This document shows, one piece after another, positions 19,905-29,726 of a DNA stretch of 64,000 nucleotides (positions are counted from its first letter, which is position 1; every line of letters starts with the position of its first letter). The notes beneath the pieces were generated by a model. It saw only the letters and a program-made list of their open reading frames with translations. It was not told the DNA's origin and searched no databases. The stretch is from the NCBI RefSeq assembly GCF_023008165.1, contig NZ_JAKQZA010000001.1:606796-670795 (forward strand). Direction: 5' to 3'. A program made the position numbers and the translations under genes. This stretch comes from Kordiimonas laminariae. Lineage in GTDB: Bacteria; Pseudomonadota; Alphaproteobacteria; Sphingomonadales; Kordiimonadaceae.

Positions 19905-19934
19905 GTTATATTTTTCACCTATCCGGTCTGACAA
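19905..19934 (-). promoter_or_regulatory. Candidate promoter of the M2 peptidase gene
   Basis: Minus strand TTGTCA (-35, five of six) and TATAAC (-10, five of six) are 18 bases apart, ending 24 bases before the ATG at 19880 and just upstream of the AGGAGGGG ribosome site. The implied leader is short. Confidence 0.45.
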
Positions 19935-20063
19935 ATCCGGCCATCACTGTCAACTGAACATAACTTAAGACAGTCAAGCAAAGTTAAACCGAAGTAAAAT
20001 ACAGCTTTATTTTCAACATAATTTAGTAAAGTATATGCATAGGGGTAATAAGAAGGTGCTGCT

Positions 20064-21329
20064 ATGTCATATATGCCAGATACCGTTCAGAGTTTTGGAA
20101 GTAATTTAGAAATCAATCCCACCATCAAGGCCTTACTGGAAGGTCTGGCAAACGTTTCCGGCATAACCTATCTGAAAGCAGTTTCTAAAAGCATATGTGA
20201 TGCGCTTGGCGCTGATATTGCGCTTGTTGGGCAATTAAGCGAAGACCGGCAAAGCATGCAAACCATCGCTATGTACCGTTTTGGTGAACATGTTGATGAT
20301 CTTCAATATGGTCTCAGAGGAACACCGTGCGCAGAAACAGTCACCAGCGATTACTGCATATACCGTAAAGGTGTTCAGCATGAATTCCCCGATGATCAGG
20401 ATTTAGTGGACGATGCTATTGAAGGGTATATCGGCTATCCGCTTATCGATGAAAACGGCAAAACAATAGGGGCTATCATCGCTCTCAGCCAGCAGCCTAT
20501 TGAAGTAGATAGCCTGATCATGGATTTCGCACGCATTGCCGCCGCCAGAACGAGAGCAGAATTGCAGCATTATATCTTGCAGAAAAAACTACAGGATACA
20601 TTGAGCGATTCCCTAATCCTGAACTATACAAAATCTATGTTTATGGCGAATATCAGCCACGAAATGCATAATCCGCTTGCCTCCATGATTGGATATGCGG
20701 CCCTTATCAGGGACGGTCAGGTAGACCCAAAAGAAGTCAGGGATTTTGCCAATAGCATATGTACTATTGGTGAAACACTGCAAGCGCTTGTCAGCGATAT
20801 TATCTCTCTCTCCTCGCTGGAGCTTTGGGGTAATTCAATTGCCAAAGAAACTTTTGATTTAACGGATACTGCAATTGCGGGCAAACGCATGCAGATGCAG
20901 CAAGCCGCTAGCAAAAATCTTAAAATACTCCCTATTAAACAAACAGAACCTATTTATGTCGTTGGTGACATAACCCTCACCAAGAAGGCACTTTTGAATG
21001 TGCTTATCAATGCTGTGAAATATACCGAGAACGGTGAGATTGAAATCAGCATTTCCAAAACTGAAGATGGCGCTGAAATTGCTATAACAGATACTGGCAT
21101 TGGGATGTCTGTGGAAAAGATATCCGCAATAACCAAGCCAATGAAAGATATCGGAAGTACATACGAATTCCATCAAAATGGTGCTGGTTTAGGTGTTCCG
21201 CTCTCTATTATGATGATGGAAAAACAAGGTGGCCAACTTTCTATCGAGAGCGCAGAAGGCAAAGGTACAACTGTGCGCTTACATTTCCCTAAAGAACTTC
21301 TATCAGACAAAGAAGGCGACTTTATCTAA
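20064..21329 (+). CDS. Soluble GAF-domain sensor histidine kinase
   Basis: No membrane segment. Residues 20-165 resemble a GAF domain. The HisKA domain has His199 in NISHEMHNPLASM. The HATPase domain has an N-box at NVLINAVKY (312-320), G1 at DTGIGM (343-348) and G2 at GAGLGVPL. The H-box has Met-His where Leu-Arg is usual (SHEMHNPL against SHELRTPL), a minor variant. No response regulator is adjacent, so it is an orphan kinase; the signal may be a small ligand or redox state sensed by the GAF domain. A weak AGAAGG ribosome site precedes the ATG. A hairpin overlaps the stop codon. Confidence 0.88.
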   Translation: MSYMPDTVQSFGSNLEINPTIKALLEGLANVSGITYLKAVSKSICDALGADIALVGQLSEDRQSMQTIAMYRFGEHVDDLQYGLRGTPCAETVTSDYCIYRKGVQHEFPDDQDLVDDAIEGYIGYPLIDENGKTIGAIIALSQQPIEVDSLIMDFARIAAARTRAELQHYILQKKLQDTLSDSLILNYTKSMFMANISHEMHNPLASMIGYAALIRDGQVDPKEVRDFANSICTIGETLQALVSDIISLSSLELWGNSIAKETFDLTDTAIAGKRMQMQQAASKNLKILPIKQTEPIYVVGDITLTKKALLNVLINAVKYTENGEIEISISKTEDGAEIAITDTGIGMSVEKISAITKPMKDIGSTYEFHQNGAGLGVPLSIMMMEKQGGQLSIESAEGKGTTVRLHFPKELLSDKEGDFI

Positions 21330-21338
21330 AGTCGCCTT
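21313..21338. terminator. Hairpin terminator between histidine kinase and asd, probably bidirectional
   Basis: AAGGCGACTTT and AAAGTCGCCTT form a perfect 11-bp stem with a 4-base loop. The kinase stop codon lies inside the hairpin. The T-richness on either side is modest (CCTTTGAGTTCT on the plus strand, CTTTGTCT on the minus strand). It sits between two convergent genes. Confidence 0.7.
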
Positions 21339-21365
21339 CCTTTGAGTTCTAATTGTCAGCGCAAC

Positions 21366-22388
21366 TTATTCAGCAGAAATAAGGCCTTGGTTCACAAGGG
21401 ATTCTGCAATCTGTACAGCATTCAGTGCTGCACCCTTACGCAGGTTATCTGAAACCACCCAGATATTGAGGCCATTCTCAACTGTTTTATCTTCGCGGAT
21501 GCGTGAAATGTATGTTGCAAAATCACCCACACATTCTGTTGGTGTTGTATAACCACCATCTTCGCGCTTATCTACAACTAGGCAGCCTGGAGCCTCACGG
21601 AGGATTTCACGCGCTTCAGTATGGCTGATTGGCTTTTCAAATTCGATGTTTACAGCTTCTGAGTGGCCAATGAACACAGGCACACGCACACATGTAGCTG
21701 TTAGCTCAATATCCGCATCAAGCATCTTGTGTGTTTCCGCGACCATCTTCCACTCTTCTTTCGTAGAGCCATCATCCATAAATACATCAATGTGCGGGAT
21801 AACGTTGAAAGCGATCTGCTTCGGGTACACTTCATTTACGATCGGATCATTTACAAACACAGCACGTGTCTGGTTGAAGAGCTCATCCATCGCAGCGTTA
21901 CCGGAACCGGAAACAGACTGGTATGTAGAAACAACCACGCGCTTGATTTTCGCGGCGTCATGAAGCGGCTTCAGCGCCACAAGCATCTGTGCAGTTGAAC
22001 AGTTTGGGTTCGCAATGATGTTTTTCTTAGAAAAACCTTCAAGCGCCTTTGCGTTCACCTCTGGCACCACAAGCGGCACGTCAGGGTCCATACGGTAAAG
22101 GGATGAGTTATCAATCACCACACAGCCGGCTTCTGCAAACTTTGGCGCGAACTCTTTTGAAACACCTGAACCCGCTGCAAAGAATGCGATATCAACACCT
22201 TTTGGATCAAAGGTATCAAGCGCTACGATATCGAGATCTTTATCACCGTAACCCACCTGTTGACCGATGGATTTTCGGGATGCAATCGCGATAACTTCCT
22301 TAGCTGTGAAATCACGCTCAGCTAGAATATTAAGTACTTCACGACCGACATTACCAGTCGCACCTACAACAGCGACACGAAAACCCAT
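21366..22388 (-). CDS. asd: Aspartate-semialdehyde dehydrogenase
   Basis: Converts aspartyl phosphate to aspartate semialdehyde, feeding lysine/diaminopimelate, threonine and methionine synthesis. The NADP motif GATGNVG covers residues 9-15 and the nucleophile is Cys130 in NPNCSTAQ. The block SVSGSGNAAMDELFNQT is typical of the family. The length of 340 is usual. GGAGAG lies 6 bases before the ATG. It follows leuB on the same strand, with a possible terminator hairpin in the 110-base gap. leuCDB followed by asd is a common alphaproteobacterial order. Confidence 0.96.
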   Translation of the reverse strand: MGFRVAVVGATGNVGREVLNILAERDFTAKEVIAIASRKSIGQQVGYGDKDLDIVALDTFDPKGVDIAFFAAGSGVSKEFAPKFAEAGCVVIDNSSLYRMDPDVPLVVPEVNAKALEGFSKKNIIANPNCSTAQMLVALKPLHDAAKIKRVVVSTYQSVSGSGNAAMDELFNQTRAVFVNDPIVNEVYPKQIAFNVIPHIDVFMDDGSTKEEWKMVAETHKMLDADIELTATCVRVPVFIGHSEAVNIEFEKPISHTEAREILREAPGCLVVDKREDGGYTTPTECVGDFATYISRIREDKTVENGLNIWVVSDNLRKGAALNAVQIAESLVNQGLISAE

Positions 22389-22404
22389 TATACTCTCCTG
22401 TGGG

Positions 22405-22438
22405 TAAAAAATTTTGAGGCTCCTTAATGACGGGAGCC
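22405..22438 (-). terminator. Possible terminator after leuB
   Basis: On the minus strand GGCTCC...GGAGCC (6 bp plus a G-U pair, loop of about 8 bases) is followed by TCAAAATTTTTT. The T-run begins several bases after the stem, so termination may be partial and asd may be partly read through from leuB. Confidence 0.5.
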
Positions 22439-22498
22439 CCCTTAATGGTCAAACACTAATGCATAGTGTGGTGAATCAATTTTTCTTGTTCCAGTATG

Positions 22499-23584
22499 TT
22501 AGCCAAGCGCTTTGAGGATACCGTCCCCCATGCCCTCAGTATTCACTTCAGTCATACCCTCTGACATCAGGTCCCCCGTTCTAAGGCCTTGAGCAAGTGC
22601 CTCAGATACTGCAGCTTCAACCTTGTCCGCTGCATCGCCCATATTAAGGCTGTAGCGAAGCGCCATAGCGAAGCTGAGAATAGCCGCAATTGGGTTCGCA
22701 ATACCCTGGCCTGCAATATCGGGCGCGGAACCATGAACCGGTTCATAAAGCCCCGGTCCGCCATCACCAAGTGAAGCAGAAGGCAGCATACCAAGCGAAC
22801 CCGTCAGCATGGCCGCTGCATCAGAAAGAATATCCCCAAACAAATTATCGGTAAGGATTACATCAAACTGCTTTGGGGCCTTCACAAGTTGCATAGCACA
22901 GTTATCTGCAAGGATATGTTCAAGCTTCACATCAGAATATTCTTCCGCATGAAGTTTGGTTACTTCTTCTCTCCACAAGAGGCCAGCTTCCATCACATTG
23001 GCTTTTTCAGCACTGTGCACACGCCCGCCACGCTTGCGCGCCATATCAAAGGCTACGCGGGAAATTCGGATAATTTCAGCATCCGTATAGCGCTGGGTAT
23101 TAATGCCAATACGGCCACCACCCGGTAATTCTTCAATACCGCGTGGTTCACCAAAATAAACGCCACCAGCAAGTTCCCGAACAAACAGAATATCAAGGCC
23201 TGCAACAAGATCACGCTTTAGGCTTGATGCATCCGCAAGCGCATCAAAGCACATGGCCGGGCGCAGGTTTGCAAACAAATCAAGGTCTTTACGGAGGCGT
23301 AACAACCCGGCTTCCGGGCGTTTATCATAATCGGTTTTGCCGTCCCACTTCGGGCCACCAACACAGCCCATGACAATCGCGTCTGATGCTTTTGCTTTTG
23401 CGAGTGTCTCATCTGAAAGCGGCACACCCTCCGCATCATATGCGCAGCCACCAATAAGACCTTCATCTACATTGAAAATAACACCGTAAGCGCCTTCAAC
23501 CCACGCCATCACGCGGCGAACCTGTGCCATAATTTCTGGGCCGATGCCGTCACCCGGCAAAAGCATAATATTATGTGTTGTCAT
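22499..23584 (-). CDS. leuB: 3-isopropylmalate dehydrogenase
   Basis: Third step of leucine synthesis, NAD-dependent oxidative decarboxylation. The N-terminal [11 protein letters not shown], the substrate-binding arginines in [15 protein letters not shown], and the metal/NAD block [10 protein letters not shown] are all intact. The 361-residue length is typical. It lies 22 bases after leuD in the leuC-leuD-leuB cluster, transcribed on the minus strand. Confidence 0.97.
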   Translation of the reverse strand: MTTHNIMLLPGDGIGPEIMAQVRRVMAWVEGAYGVIFNVDEGLIGGCAYDAEGVPLSDETLAKAKASDAIVMGCVGGPKWDGKTDYDKRPEAGLLRLRKDLDLFANLRPAMCFDALADASSLKRDLVAGLDILFVRELAGGVYFGEPRGIEELPGGGRIGINTQRYTDAEIIRISRVAFDMARKRGGRVHSAEKANVMEAGLLWREEVTKLHAEEYSDVKLEHILADNCAMQLVKAPKQFDVILTDNLFGDILSDAAAMLTGSLGMLPSASLGDGGPGLYEPVHGSAPDIAGQGIANPIAAILSFAMALRYSLNMGDAADKVEAAVSEALAQGLRTGDLMSEGMTEVNTEGMGDGILKALG

Positions 23585-23606
23585 AATGAATTAAATCCCT
23601 TGCCGC

Positions 23607-24212
23607 TTATGCCCGATAGAGCCACGGTGTCATGTGTTTTTGTTTTTCTTCAAACGCAGAAATTGCCGCTGATGCCTGAAGCGTTTGTCCAATACTATCA
23701 AGGCCATTCAGCAGCATATGTTTATGTGCCGCATTATAATCAAACTCATATTTGCTGTTGCCAACTTCTACAGTTTGATCTTCAAGGTTCACCGTAATAT
23801 CCTGCCCACCTTCGGCAGCCATAGCAATCGCATCCACCTCGGCCTGAGGCAGCGCCACTGTAAGGATACCGTTTTTCACACAGTTACCCGCGAAAATATC
23901 AGCAAAACTTGGTGCTATAATACAGCGGAAACCAAGTTCGGCGATCGCCCACGGTGCATGCTCGCGGCTTGAACCACAGCCAAAGTTATCACCGGTTACA
24001 AGGATTTTCGCTCCTTTATAACGGTCACTGTCAAAAACATTATCCCCAACACGGTTACCCACCGCATCAAAACGAACCGTTTCAAATGCGTGTTCACCAA
24101 ACCCTGTGCGTTTGATTGATTTCAGATGCTTCGCCGGAATAATGATGTCTGTATCAACATTCGCCCGCATATAAGGGGTTGCGATTGAGGTTACTTGCGT
24201 AAATTTTTCCAT
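23607..24212 (-). CDS. leuD: 3-isopropylmalate dehydratase small subunit
   Basis: Swivel domain of isopropylmalate isomerase. The conserved NVDTDIIIPAKHLKSI near the N-terminus and GCGSSREHAPWAI around residues 78-90 are diagnostic. The length of 201 is normal for the proteobacterial LeuD type. It follows leuC after 15 bases, so the two subunits are coexpressed. Confidence 0.97.
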   Translation of the reverse strand: MEKFTQVTSIATPYMRANVDTDIIIPAKHLKSIKRTGFGEHAFETVRFDAVGNRVGDNVFDSDRYKGAKILVTGDNFGCGSSREHAPWAIAELGFRCIIAPSFADIFAGNCVKNGILTVALPQAEVDAIAMAAEGGQDITVNLEDQTVEVGNSKYEFDYNAAHKHMLLNGLDSIGQTLQASAAISAFEEKQKHMTPWLYRA

Positions 24213-24227
24213 CTCTCTTCCCCTGCC

Positions 24228-25640
24228 TTAAAAATCACGAACATCAACAAAATGGCCAGCGATCGCTGCAGCCGCAGCCATTGCTGGGCTTACAAGATGC
24301 GTGCGAGCACCAGGCCCCTGCCGCCCCACAAAATTCCGGTTACTTGTGGAAGCAACATGCTCACCCGCACCAGCTTTATCCGGGTTCATAGCAAGGCACA
24401 TAGAACACCCTGGCTCCCGCCATTCAAAGCCGGCGTCAATGAGGATTTTATCAAGCCCTTCAGCCTCTGCTTGCTCTTTCACTAAGCCCGATCCCGGCAC
24501 AACAATCGCTTCAATAATCCGGTCGGCAATCTTTCTACCCTTGGCGATTTCCGCGACGGCGCGAATATCTTCAATGCGGCTATTAGTGCATGAACCCACA
24601 AACACGCGGTCTACCGGGATATCAGTGATCGCCTGCCCTTGTTCGAGCCCCATATATTTCAGTGCAGCTTCAAGGGATGCGCTTTTATGATCATCCTGAA
24701 TATCCGATGCTTCTGGCACAAAGCCAGTAACTGGTGCCACATCCTCCGGGCTTGTGCCCCATGTTACCTGCGGTACAATATCATCGCCGTTCAATACGAC
24801 CTCCGTATCAAACGAAGCGCCTTCATCAGAGCCCAGCGTTTTCCAGAAACTAACGGCGGCATCCCACTGCCCTGCCTTTGGGGACTTTGGCTTGCCGCGC
24901 AAGTATTCAAATGTTTTCTCATCAGGCGCCACAAGGCCCGCGCGCGCTCCTGCTTCAATCGACATATTACAGAGCGTCATTCGCCCTTCCATCGAAAGCC
25001 CTTCAATAACCGAACCTGCATATTCAATAACATAACCTGTGCCGCCGCCAGTGCCGATCTTGCCAATAATTGCAAGCGCCACATCTTTGGCTGTGCAGCC
25101 AACAGGCAAGGTACCATTTACCGTTACCCGCATGTTCTGAGATTTCTTCAGAACCAGTGTTTGGGTTGCCATAACATGCTCAACCTCACTGGTACCAATC
25201 CCGAATGCAAGCGCACCAAAAGCACCGTGGGTGGAGGTATGACTATCACCGCACACCAGTGTTACACCGGGCTGGGTAAAGCCTTGCTCCGGGCCGATCA
25301 CGTGAACAATGCCCTGCCGCACATCATCTATAGCAATATACTCAAGCCCGAACTCTTTCACATTCGCTTCAAGGGCTGTTAGCTGTGCCGTAGACATCGG
25401 ATCAGGGTTCGGAAGATGCCTGTTTTTCGTGGGCACGTTATGATCCGGCACGGCGATAATACTATCGGGCCTATGGATTTTACGTCCAGCGGCGCGAAGC
25501 CCGTCAAAAGCCTGTGGGCTTGTTACTTCATGCACCAGATGCCTGTCGATATAAAGGAGAGCCACACCACCTTCACGCTCTTCAACAACATGGTGTTCCC
25601 AAATCTTATCATACATCGTTTGTGGCATGGTACCTGACAT
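24228..25640 (-). CDS. leuC: 3-isopropylmalate dehydratase large subunit
   Basis: Aconitase-family subunit of isopropylmalate isomerase. The [4Fe-4S] ligands are Cys351 (in VGSCTNSR), Cys412 and Cys415 (in GCSMC). [20 protein letters not shown] carries the substrate-binding His. The length of 470 is standard. It is the first gene of leuCDB, and the rplS terminator just upstream shows that the leu genes have their own promoter. I saw no leader peptide rich in Leu codons in the 70 bases in front of it. Confidence 0.97.
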   Translation of the reverse strand: MSGTMPQTMYDKIWEHHVVEEREGGVALLYIDRHLVHEVTSPQAFDGLRAAGRKIHRPDSIIAVPDHNVPTKNRHLPNPDPMSTAQLTALEANVKEFGLEYIAIDDVRQGIVHVIGPEQGFTQPGVTLVCGDSHTSTHGAFGALAFGIGTSEVEHVMATQTLVLKKSQNMRVTVNGTLPVGCTAKDVALAIIGKIGTGGGTGYVIEYAGSVIEGLSMEGRMTLCNMSIEAGARAGLVAPDEKTFEYLRGKPKSPKAGQWDAAVSFWKTLGSDEGASFDTEVVLNGDDIVPQVTWGTSPEDVAPVTGFVPEASDIQDDHKSASLEAALKYMGLEQGQAITDIPVDRVFVGSCTNSRIEDIRAVAEIAKGRKIADRIIEAIVVPGSGLVKEQAEAEGLDKILIDAGFEWREPGCSMCLAMNPDKAGAGEHVASTSNRNFVGRQGPGARTHLVSPAMAAAAAIAGHFVDVRDF

Positions 25641-25712
25641 GAAAATGCTCCGCTCATCGCCGATTAAATCACATATCCCGCCTTTGGCCTGATTGGCCCA
25701 ATGATATCAGAT

Positions 25713-25750
25713 AATAAAAAACGGGAGCAGGAAATTAATCCTGCCCCCGT
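25713..25750 (-). terminator. Rho-independent terminator after rplS
   Basis: Minus strand: ACGGGGGCAGGA pairs with TCCTGCTCCCGT (12 bp, one G-U), loop 6 bases, followed by TTTTTTATTAT. It lies 77 bases after the rplS stop and closes the ribosomal-protein operon ahead of leuC. Confidence 0.92.
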
Positions 25751-25826
25751 TCTTTAATCTCGCCTCCAACACTAAGCAACTTAATAATAGCTTAAATGCT
25801 GAATTTTGAAATATTATTTCAAAGAC

Positions 25827-26198
25827 TTATTTTTTCATCCAGTCTTTGCGCTCAGCGATACGAGCAGCCTTACCAGTACGGCCACGTAGGTAGTAAAGCT
25901 TCGCACGACGTACTTTACCGCGACGCACAACAGTGATGTTGTCTACAGCTGGACCATAAAGTGGGAATACACGCTCAACGCCTTCGCCGTAAGAAAGTTT
26001 GCGAACTGTGAAGTTAGAGCTGATGCCCTTGTTAGCACGTGCGATACATACACCTTCAAACGCCTGTAGACGCTCACGGCTACCCTCGCGAACTTTAACG
26101 TCTACGCGAAGTGTATCACCAGCACCAAATGTTGGGATTTCTTTACCTTCAGTAAGTTTAGCAATCTGTTCTTGCTCTAGTTTTTCAATAATATTCAC
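25827..26198 (-). CDS. rplS: 50S ribosomal protein L19, GTG start
   Basis: The protein reads [19 protein letters not shown] at its start and carries the L19 core ([36 protein letters not shown]). The true start is the GTG at 26198: AAGGAA lies 7 bases upstream, the product then begins as in other L19 proteins, and the gap to the trmD stop is only 4 bases. The ATG-initiated reading from 26231 would overlap trmD by 29 bases and add 11 unrelated residues ([11 protein letters not shown]). Length 123 residues. It is the last gene of rpsP-rimM-trmD-rplS. Confidence 0.96.
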   Translation of the reverse strand: MNIIEKLEQEQIAKLTEGKEIPTFGAGDTLRVDVKVREGSRERLQAFEGVCIARANKGISSNFTVRKLSYGEGVERVFPLYGPAVDNITVVRRGKVRRAKLYYLRGRTGKAARIAERKDWMKK

Positions 26199-26202
26199 GA
26201 TA

Positions 26203-26922
26203 TTATTCCTTTTCTTCTTTTTCCCGTACATAGGTCGACCAGAGATCCGGCCGGCGTATACGAGTCAACTCTTCCGCTTTTTCGCGGCGCCATTCAGCGA
26301 CTTTTTTATGGTGCCCGCTTGTTAGCACCTCCGGAATTTCTTTACCCTCCCAAACCTGTGGTCTGGTATATTGAGGGTATTCAAGAAGCCCCGATGTAAA
26401 ACTCTCTTCATCCAGTGTGCTCATTTTCCCCATCACACCGGGGATAAGCCGCACAACAGAATCCAGCATCACGATCGCTGCTGGCTCACCGCCTGACAGC
26501 ACAAAATCACCAACGCTGATTTCTTCAACCCCGCGCGCCTCAAGAACACGTTCATCAACGCCTTCGAAGCGTCCACACAGGATTGTAACACCGCCTGCTT
26601 CTTGCCATCGCTGCGCTTCAGATTGATCAAATCTTTTCCCGCGCGGGCTCATATAAACAAGCGGCCATTCTGGTTTCGCCTCAGCTCTCGCTGCATCAAT
26701 GGCTTTCCCCAGAATATCAGCACGCATAACCATCCCCGGACCACCGCCCGCAGGGGTATCGTCAACTGAGCGGTGCTTATCGCTTGAAAAATCGCGGATG
26801 TCCAGTGTTTTCAGCGCCCACTTACCATCCCTTAACCCTTTCCCCGCAAGGGACTGACCAAGGGTGCCCGGAAACATCTCCGGAAACAGGGTTAAAAGCT
26901 GCGCTGTAAACTGTGGTTCCAT
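26203..26922 (-). CDS. trmD: tRNA (guanine-37-N1)-methyltransferase
   Basis: Makes m1G37 in tRNAs for Leu, Pro and Arg, preventing frameshifting. The trefoil-knot SAM site is visible in [12 protein letters not shown] and [26 protein letters not shown] marks the N-terminal region, and [19 protein letters not shown] the C-terminal helix. Length 239 residues. The start codon overlaps the rimM stop by one base (TGATG), a coupled arrangement. Confidence 0.97.
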   Translation of the reverse strand: MEPQFTAQLLTLFPEMFPGTLGQSLAGKGLRDGKWALKTLDIRDFSSDKHRSVDDTPAGGGPGMVMRADILGKAIDAARAEAKPEWPLVYMSPRGKRFDQSEAQRWQEAGGVTILCGRFEGVDERVLEARGVEEISVGDFVLSGGEPAAIVMLDSVVRLIPGVMGKMSTLDEESFTSGLLEYPQYTRPQVWEGKEIPEVLTSGHHKKVAEWRREKAEELTRIRRPDLWSTYVREKEEKE

Positions 26923-27527
26923 CAGTTTTGCTCTCCAGCGGCATCATCCGTATCTCTTTCTGATACTTGGCTTTTTTGCCACTCTGAGAAAGCAATTTCC
27001 ACACGACCAGCTTTAATATCCACCACTGGCACAAGTGCTTTACGGAATGGGATAAAGACGCTGCGTCCGAGGCCTTTTACTGGCGCGTTGAGGATAAGTT
27101 CTAAAAGATCTTCAGCACCAAAATTTTCAACAGACTTCACGAATCCAATTTCACTGCCTGATTCATCCACGGCCGTTAACGCGATCAGATCAGCCAGATA
27201 AAACTCATCATCTTCTTCAGCGGAAAATGTATCACGCGGTATATAAAGGCGTTTACCCTTCAGCTTCAGTGCATCTTCAGGGTTAGTAACGCCTTCCACA
27301 CGCGCAACATAACCATCTTTACTCGCACGCACTTTCTTAAGCGCCACTTTAGAACCACCTGCGCCAATATGAATATCAGAATAAGAGAAAATGGCCTCAG
27401 GCTGCTCTGTGAACGATTTCAGCTTCACATCACCGCGCACACCATGGGAGCCAGCGAAAGCACCAATACAAATCCAACCGCCTTCAATACCGGCTTGTTC
27501 AAGATCTTTTTTCGGGCGTATGGTCAT
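26922..27527 (-). CDS. rimM: Ribosome maturation factor RimM
   Basis: Assists 30S head assembly by binding S19. The N-terminal [21 protein letters not shown] is the RimM domain and the second half, beginning near [11 protein letters not shown], is a PRC-barrel. The length of 201 includes a short acidic tail ([12 protein letters not shown]). It shares one base with trmD and is separated from rpsP by a GC-rich hairpin that could lower its transcription relative to rpsP. Confidence 0.95.
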   Translation of the reverse strand: MTIRPKKDLEQAGIEGGWICIGAFAGSHGVRGDVKLKSFTEQPEAIFSYSDIHIGAGGSKVALKKVRASKDGYVARVEGVTNPEDALKLKGKRLYIPRDTFSAEEDDEFYLADLIALTAVDESGSEIGFVKSVENFGAEDLLELILNAPVKGLGRSVFIPFRKALVPVVDIKAGRVEIAFSEWQKSQVSERDTDDAAGEQN

Positions 27528-27547
27528 TTTCTTTTATCCTGAAACAG

Positions 27548-27573
27548 AAAAGGCGCGAGCAAAAGCCCGCGCC
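27548..27573 (-). terminator. Intra-operon attenuator/terminator between rpsP and rimM
   Basis: Minus strand: GGCGCGGGC, loop TTTT, GCTCGCGCC (9 bp, one G-U), then TTTTCTGTTT. It starts 17 bases after the rpsP stop and ends about 20 bases before rimM. A stem of this strength followed by T-rich sequence should terminate part of the transcripts, so the ribosomal protein is made in excess over RimM and TrmD. Confidence 0.75.
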
Positions 27574-27590
27574 AATTCCATAAGAAATGC

Positions 27591-27980
27591 TTATTCAGCA
27601 GCAGCTTCTTCTGCAGCTTCCGCAGCAGCGGCTGCAGCAGCTTCAGCTTTTTCTTTACGCTCTTCGATACGCTCTAGAGCTTTTTGACCAGGCTTCGCTT
27701 TGTTAGGGTTATTGCGAACGCGTTTGTCAGCAACAATACCAGCAGCTTCAAGGAAGCGTAGTACACGGTCAGAAGGCTTCGCGCCTTTACCCATCCACTC
27801 TTTGATGCGGTCTTCGATAAGAATTACGCGGTTTTCGTCGTCTTTAGCGAGCATTGGGTTGTATGCGCCAACTTTCTCGATGAAGCGACCATCACGAGGC
27901 ATGCGGCTGTCAGCTACTACGATACGGTAGTAAGGACGTTTTTTTGCGCCACCACGTGCGAGACGAATTGCTAGTGCCAT
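27591..27980 (-). CDS. rpsP: 30S ribosomal protein S16 with long Ala/Glu tail
   Basis: The N-terminal 80 residues are standard S16 ([31 protein letters not shown]). A C-terminal extension of about 45 residues follows, ending in a run of Ala and Glu ([16 protein letters not shown]). Such tails are common in alphaproteobacterial S16, though length varies. The upstream base is a 119-base gap from ffh, with a small hairpin (27997-28018) just before the ribosome site. It is the head of rpsP-rimM-trmD-rplS. Confidence 0.96.
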   Translation of the reverse strand: MALAIRLARGGAKKRPYYRIVVADSRMPRDGRFIEKVGAYNPMLAKDDENRVILIEDRIKEWMGKGAKPSDRVLRFLEAAGIVADKRVRNNPNKAKPGQKALERIEERKEKAEAAAAAAAEAAEEAAAE

Positions 27981-28099
27981 TTTAGTTTCCTTTCAGAATC
28001 CCAAACCAATATGGGATTATTCTCAAGTTTAGTTTTGCTCAATATCCGGTTCGCCTTATCCCTTCAAAATGAAACCATTTTAAAGGGGGCTCGCGCAAA

Positions 28100-29509
28100 T
28101 TACTTGAGCAGTTTATCGAACCCAGGAGGAAGACCGCCGCCCGGCAAGCCACCGCCGCCAAGCATTCCGCCCATTCCACCAGGTAATCCAGGCATCCGGC
28201 CACCTTTGCCCATTTTGGACATTTTCTTCATCATCTTGGCCATTTGCATGTGCATTTTCAGGAGCTTATTCACCTCAGGCACACCAACACCCGCACCAGC
28301 GGCAATACGCTTTTTGCGAGATGCATTGATAAGCTGTGGTTTCTTGCGCTCCGTCTTCGTCATGGAGCAGATGATTGCTTCCTGACGTTTGAACACTTTA
28401 TCGTCCACACCAGATTGGTTAAGCGCGCTCTTCATCTTGCCAATACCTGGCAACATATTAAGAACACCCTTCATACCGCCCAGCTTGGACATTTGCTGAA
28501 GCTGTGTTCTGAGATCATCAAGATCGAATTCGCCTTTGGCCATTTTCTTGGCCATTTTTTCAGCGTCTTCCTGCTCAATGGTTTCAGCAGCTTTTTCAAC
28601 AAGACTTACAACGTCACCCATGCCGAGAATACGGCTGGCAACACGCTCAGGGTGGAAATCTTCCAGCGCATCCATTTTCTCGCCAGTACCCGCAAGCTTG
28701 ATCGGCTTACCAGTAACTGCGCGCATGGAAAGCGCAGCACCACCGCGACCGTCACCGTCCATACGGGTGAGAGCCACACCAGTGATACCTACTTGAGCAT
28801 CAAATTCTTTCGCGACATTAACCGCGTCCTGACCAGTTAAACTGTCGGCAACAAGAAGTGTTTCAAGCGGCTGCGTTGTATCGCGCACTGCTACCACTTC
28901 TGCCATCAGGCTTTGGTCAACGTGAAGACGGCCTGCCGTATCAAGCATAACAACATCAAAACCCTGCAACTTGGCAGAATCCATAGCGCGTTTTGCGATA
29001 TCAACAGGCATCTGCCCAGTGATGATTGGCAGCGTTTTTACACCAATCTGTTCACCGAGCACTTTTAGCTGCTCTTGTGCAGCCGGACGGCGTACATCAA
29101 GCGACGCCATCAATACTTTTTTCTTATCTTTTTCTGTCAGGCGTTTGGCGATTTTCGCTGTTGTGGTTGTTTTACCAGACCCCTGCAAACCCACCATAAG
29201 GATCGCAACAGGCGGGACACCTGCAGTATTGATCGTGCTGGCTTCAGAACCAAGCATACCAACAAGTTCATCGTTAACGATCTTAACAACCTGCTGGCCC
29301 GGTGTAACCGACTTAAGAACTTCCTGGCCAACCGCTTTTTCAGTAACTTTTTTGATAAAGTCTTTAACAACCGGGAGCGCAACATCTGCTTCAAGAAGTG
29401 CTACACGCACTTCGCGCATCGCTGCAGAGACATCTGATTCCTTCAGCGCACCACGACGCGTCAGGCCATCAAAAATGCCACTCAACCGATCGGACAAACT
29501 ATCAAACAT
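28100..29509 (-). CDS. ffh: Signal recognition particle protein Ffh (SRP54)
   Basis: GTPase that delivers ribosomes making membrane proteins to FtsY, which is also in this window. The NG domain has the P-loop GLQGSGKT at residues 107-114, DVRRPAAQEQL, DTAGRLHVD and TRMDGDGRGGAALS. The M domain ends in a Met-rich stretch (MHMQMAKMMKKMSKMGKGG) and a Gly/Pro-rich tail, with one Met-rich hook for signal peptides and 4.5S RNA. The length of 469 is normal. No 4.5S RNA gene was seen in the window. Confidence 0.97.
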   Translation of the reverse strand: MFDSLSDRLSGIFDGLTRRGALKESDVSAAMREVRVALLEADVALPVVKDFIKKVTEKAVGQEVLKSVTPGQQVVKIVNDELVGMLGSEASTINTAGVPPVAILMVGLQGSGKTTTTAKIAKRLTEKDKKKVLMASLDVRRPAAQEQLKVLGEQIGVKTLPIITGQMPVDIAKRAMDSAKLQGFDVVMLDTAGRLHVDQSLMAEVVAVRDTTQPLETLLVADSLTGQDAVNVAKEFDAQVGITGVALTRMDGDGRGGAALSMRAVTGKPIKLAGTGEKMDALEDFHPERVASRILGMGDVVSLVEKAAETIEQEDAEKMAKKMAKGEFDLDDLRTQLQQMSKLGGMKGVLNMLPGIGKMKSALNQSGVDDKVFKRQEAIICSMTKTERKKPQLINASRKKRIAAGAGVGVPEVNKLLKMHMQMAKMMKKMSKMGKGGRMPGLPGGMGGMLGGGGLPGGGLPPGFDKLLK

Positions 29510-29582
29510 ACTCTCTTCACCTTCGTAAAAAGCGGTTCAAATTCAAAGCATTACAGGTAACATTCAAACCAAAGACCAATGG

Positions 29583-29611
29583 CACCAGTGGGCGAAACTC
29601 GCTGACTGGTG
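29583..29611. other. Structured hairpin in the ffh leader region
   Basis: CACCAGT (29583-29589) pairs with ACTGGTG (29605-29611), and inside it GCGA pairs with TCGC around a 3-base loop, separated by one mismatch and one G-U. It has no adjacent T-run and lies about 75 bases before the ffh start, within the probable leader transcript. It could be a leader structure or a protein-binding dyad; nothing links it to a known motif. Confidence 0.4.
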
Positions 29612-29673
29612 GGTATCACTGGGTAGGCCTCAGTAGACACTCTCTAGCTATGTTGTGCTGTAAAAGCAGGCAT

Positions 29674-29702
29674 TCGTTAAGCTTTTAAGGCATGAGAGTC
29701 AA
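29674..29702 (-). promoter_or_regulatory. Candidate ffh promoter
   Basis: Minus strand CTTGACT (-35, in the alphaproteobacterial CTTGAC form) and a weak -10, TAACGA, are 17 bases apart, about 165 bases before the ffh start. The -10 match is poor, so this is tentative. Confidence 0.35.
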
Positions 29703-29726
29703 GGAAAAAGGGCTGTTTTAAAGGTT

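Noticed and set aside
27391-27687. Ala-rich open frame opposite rpsP/rimM
   Set aside because: It is the reverse complement of the low-complexity S16 tail and has no independent support.
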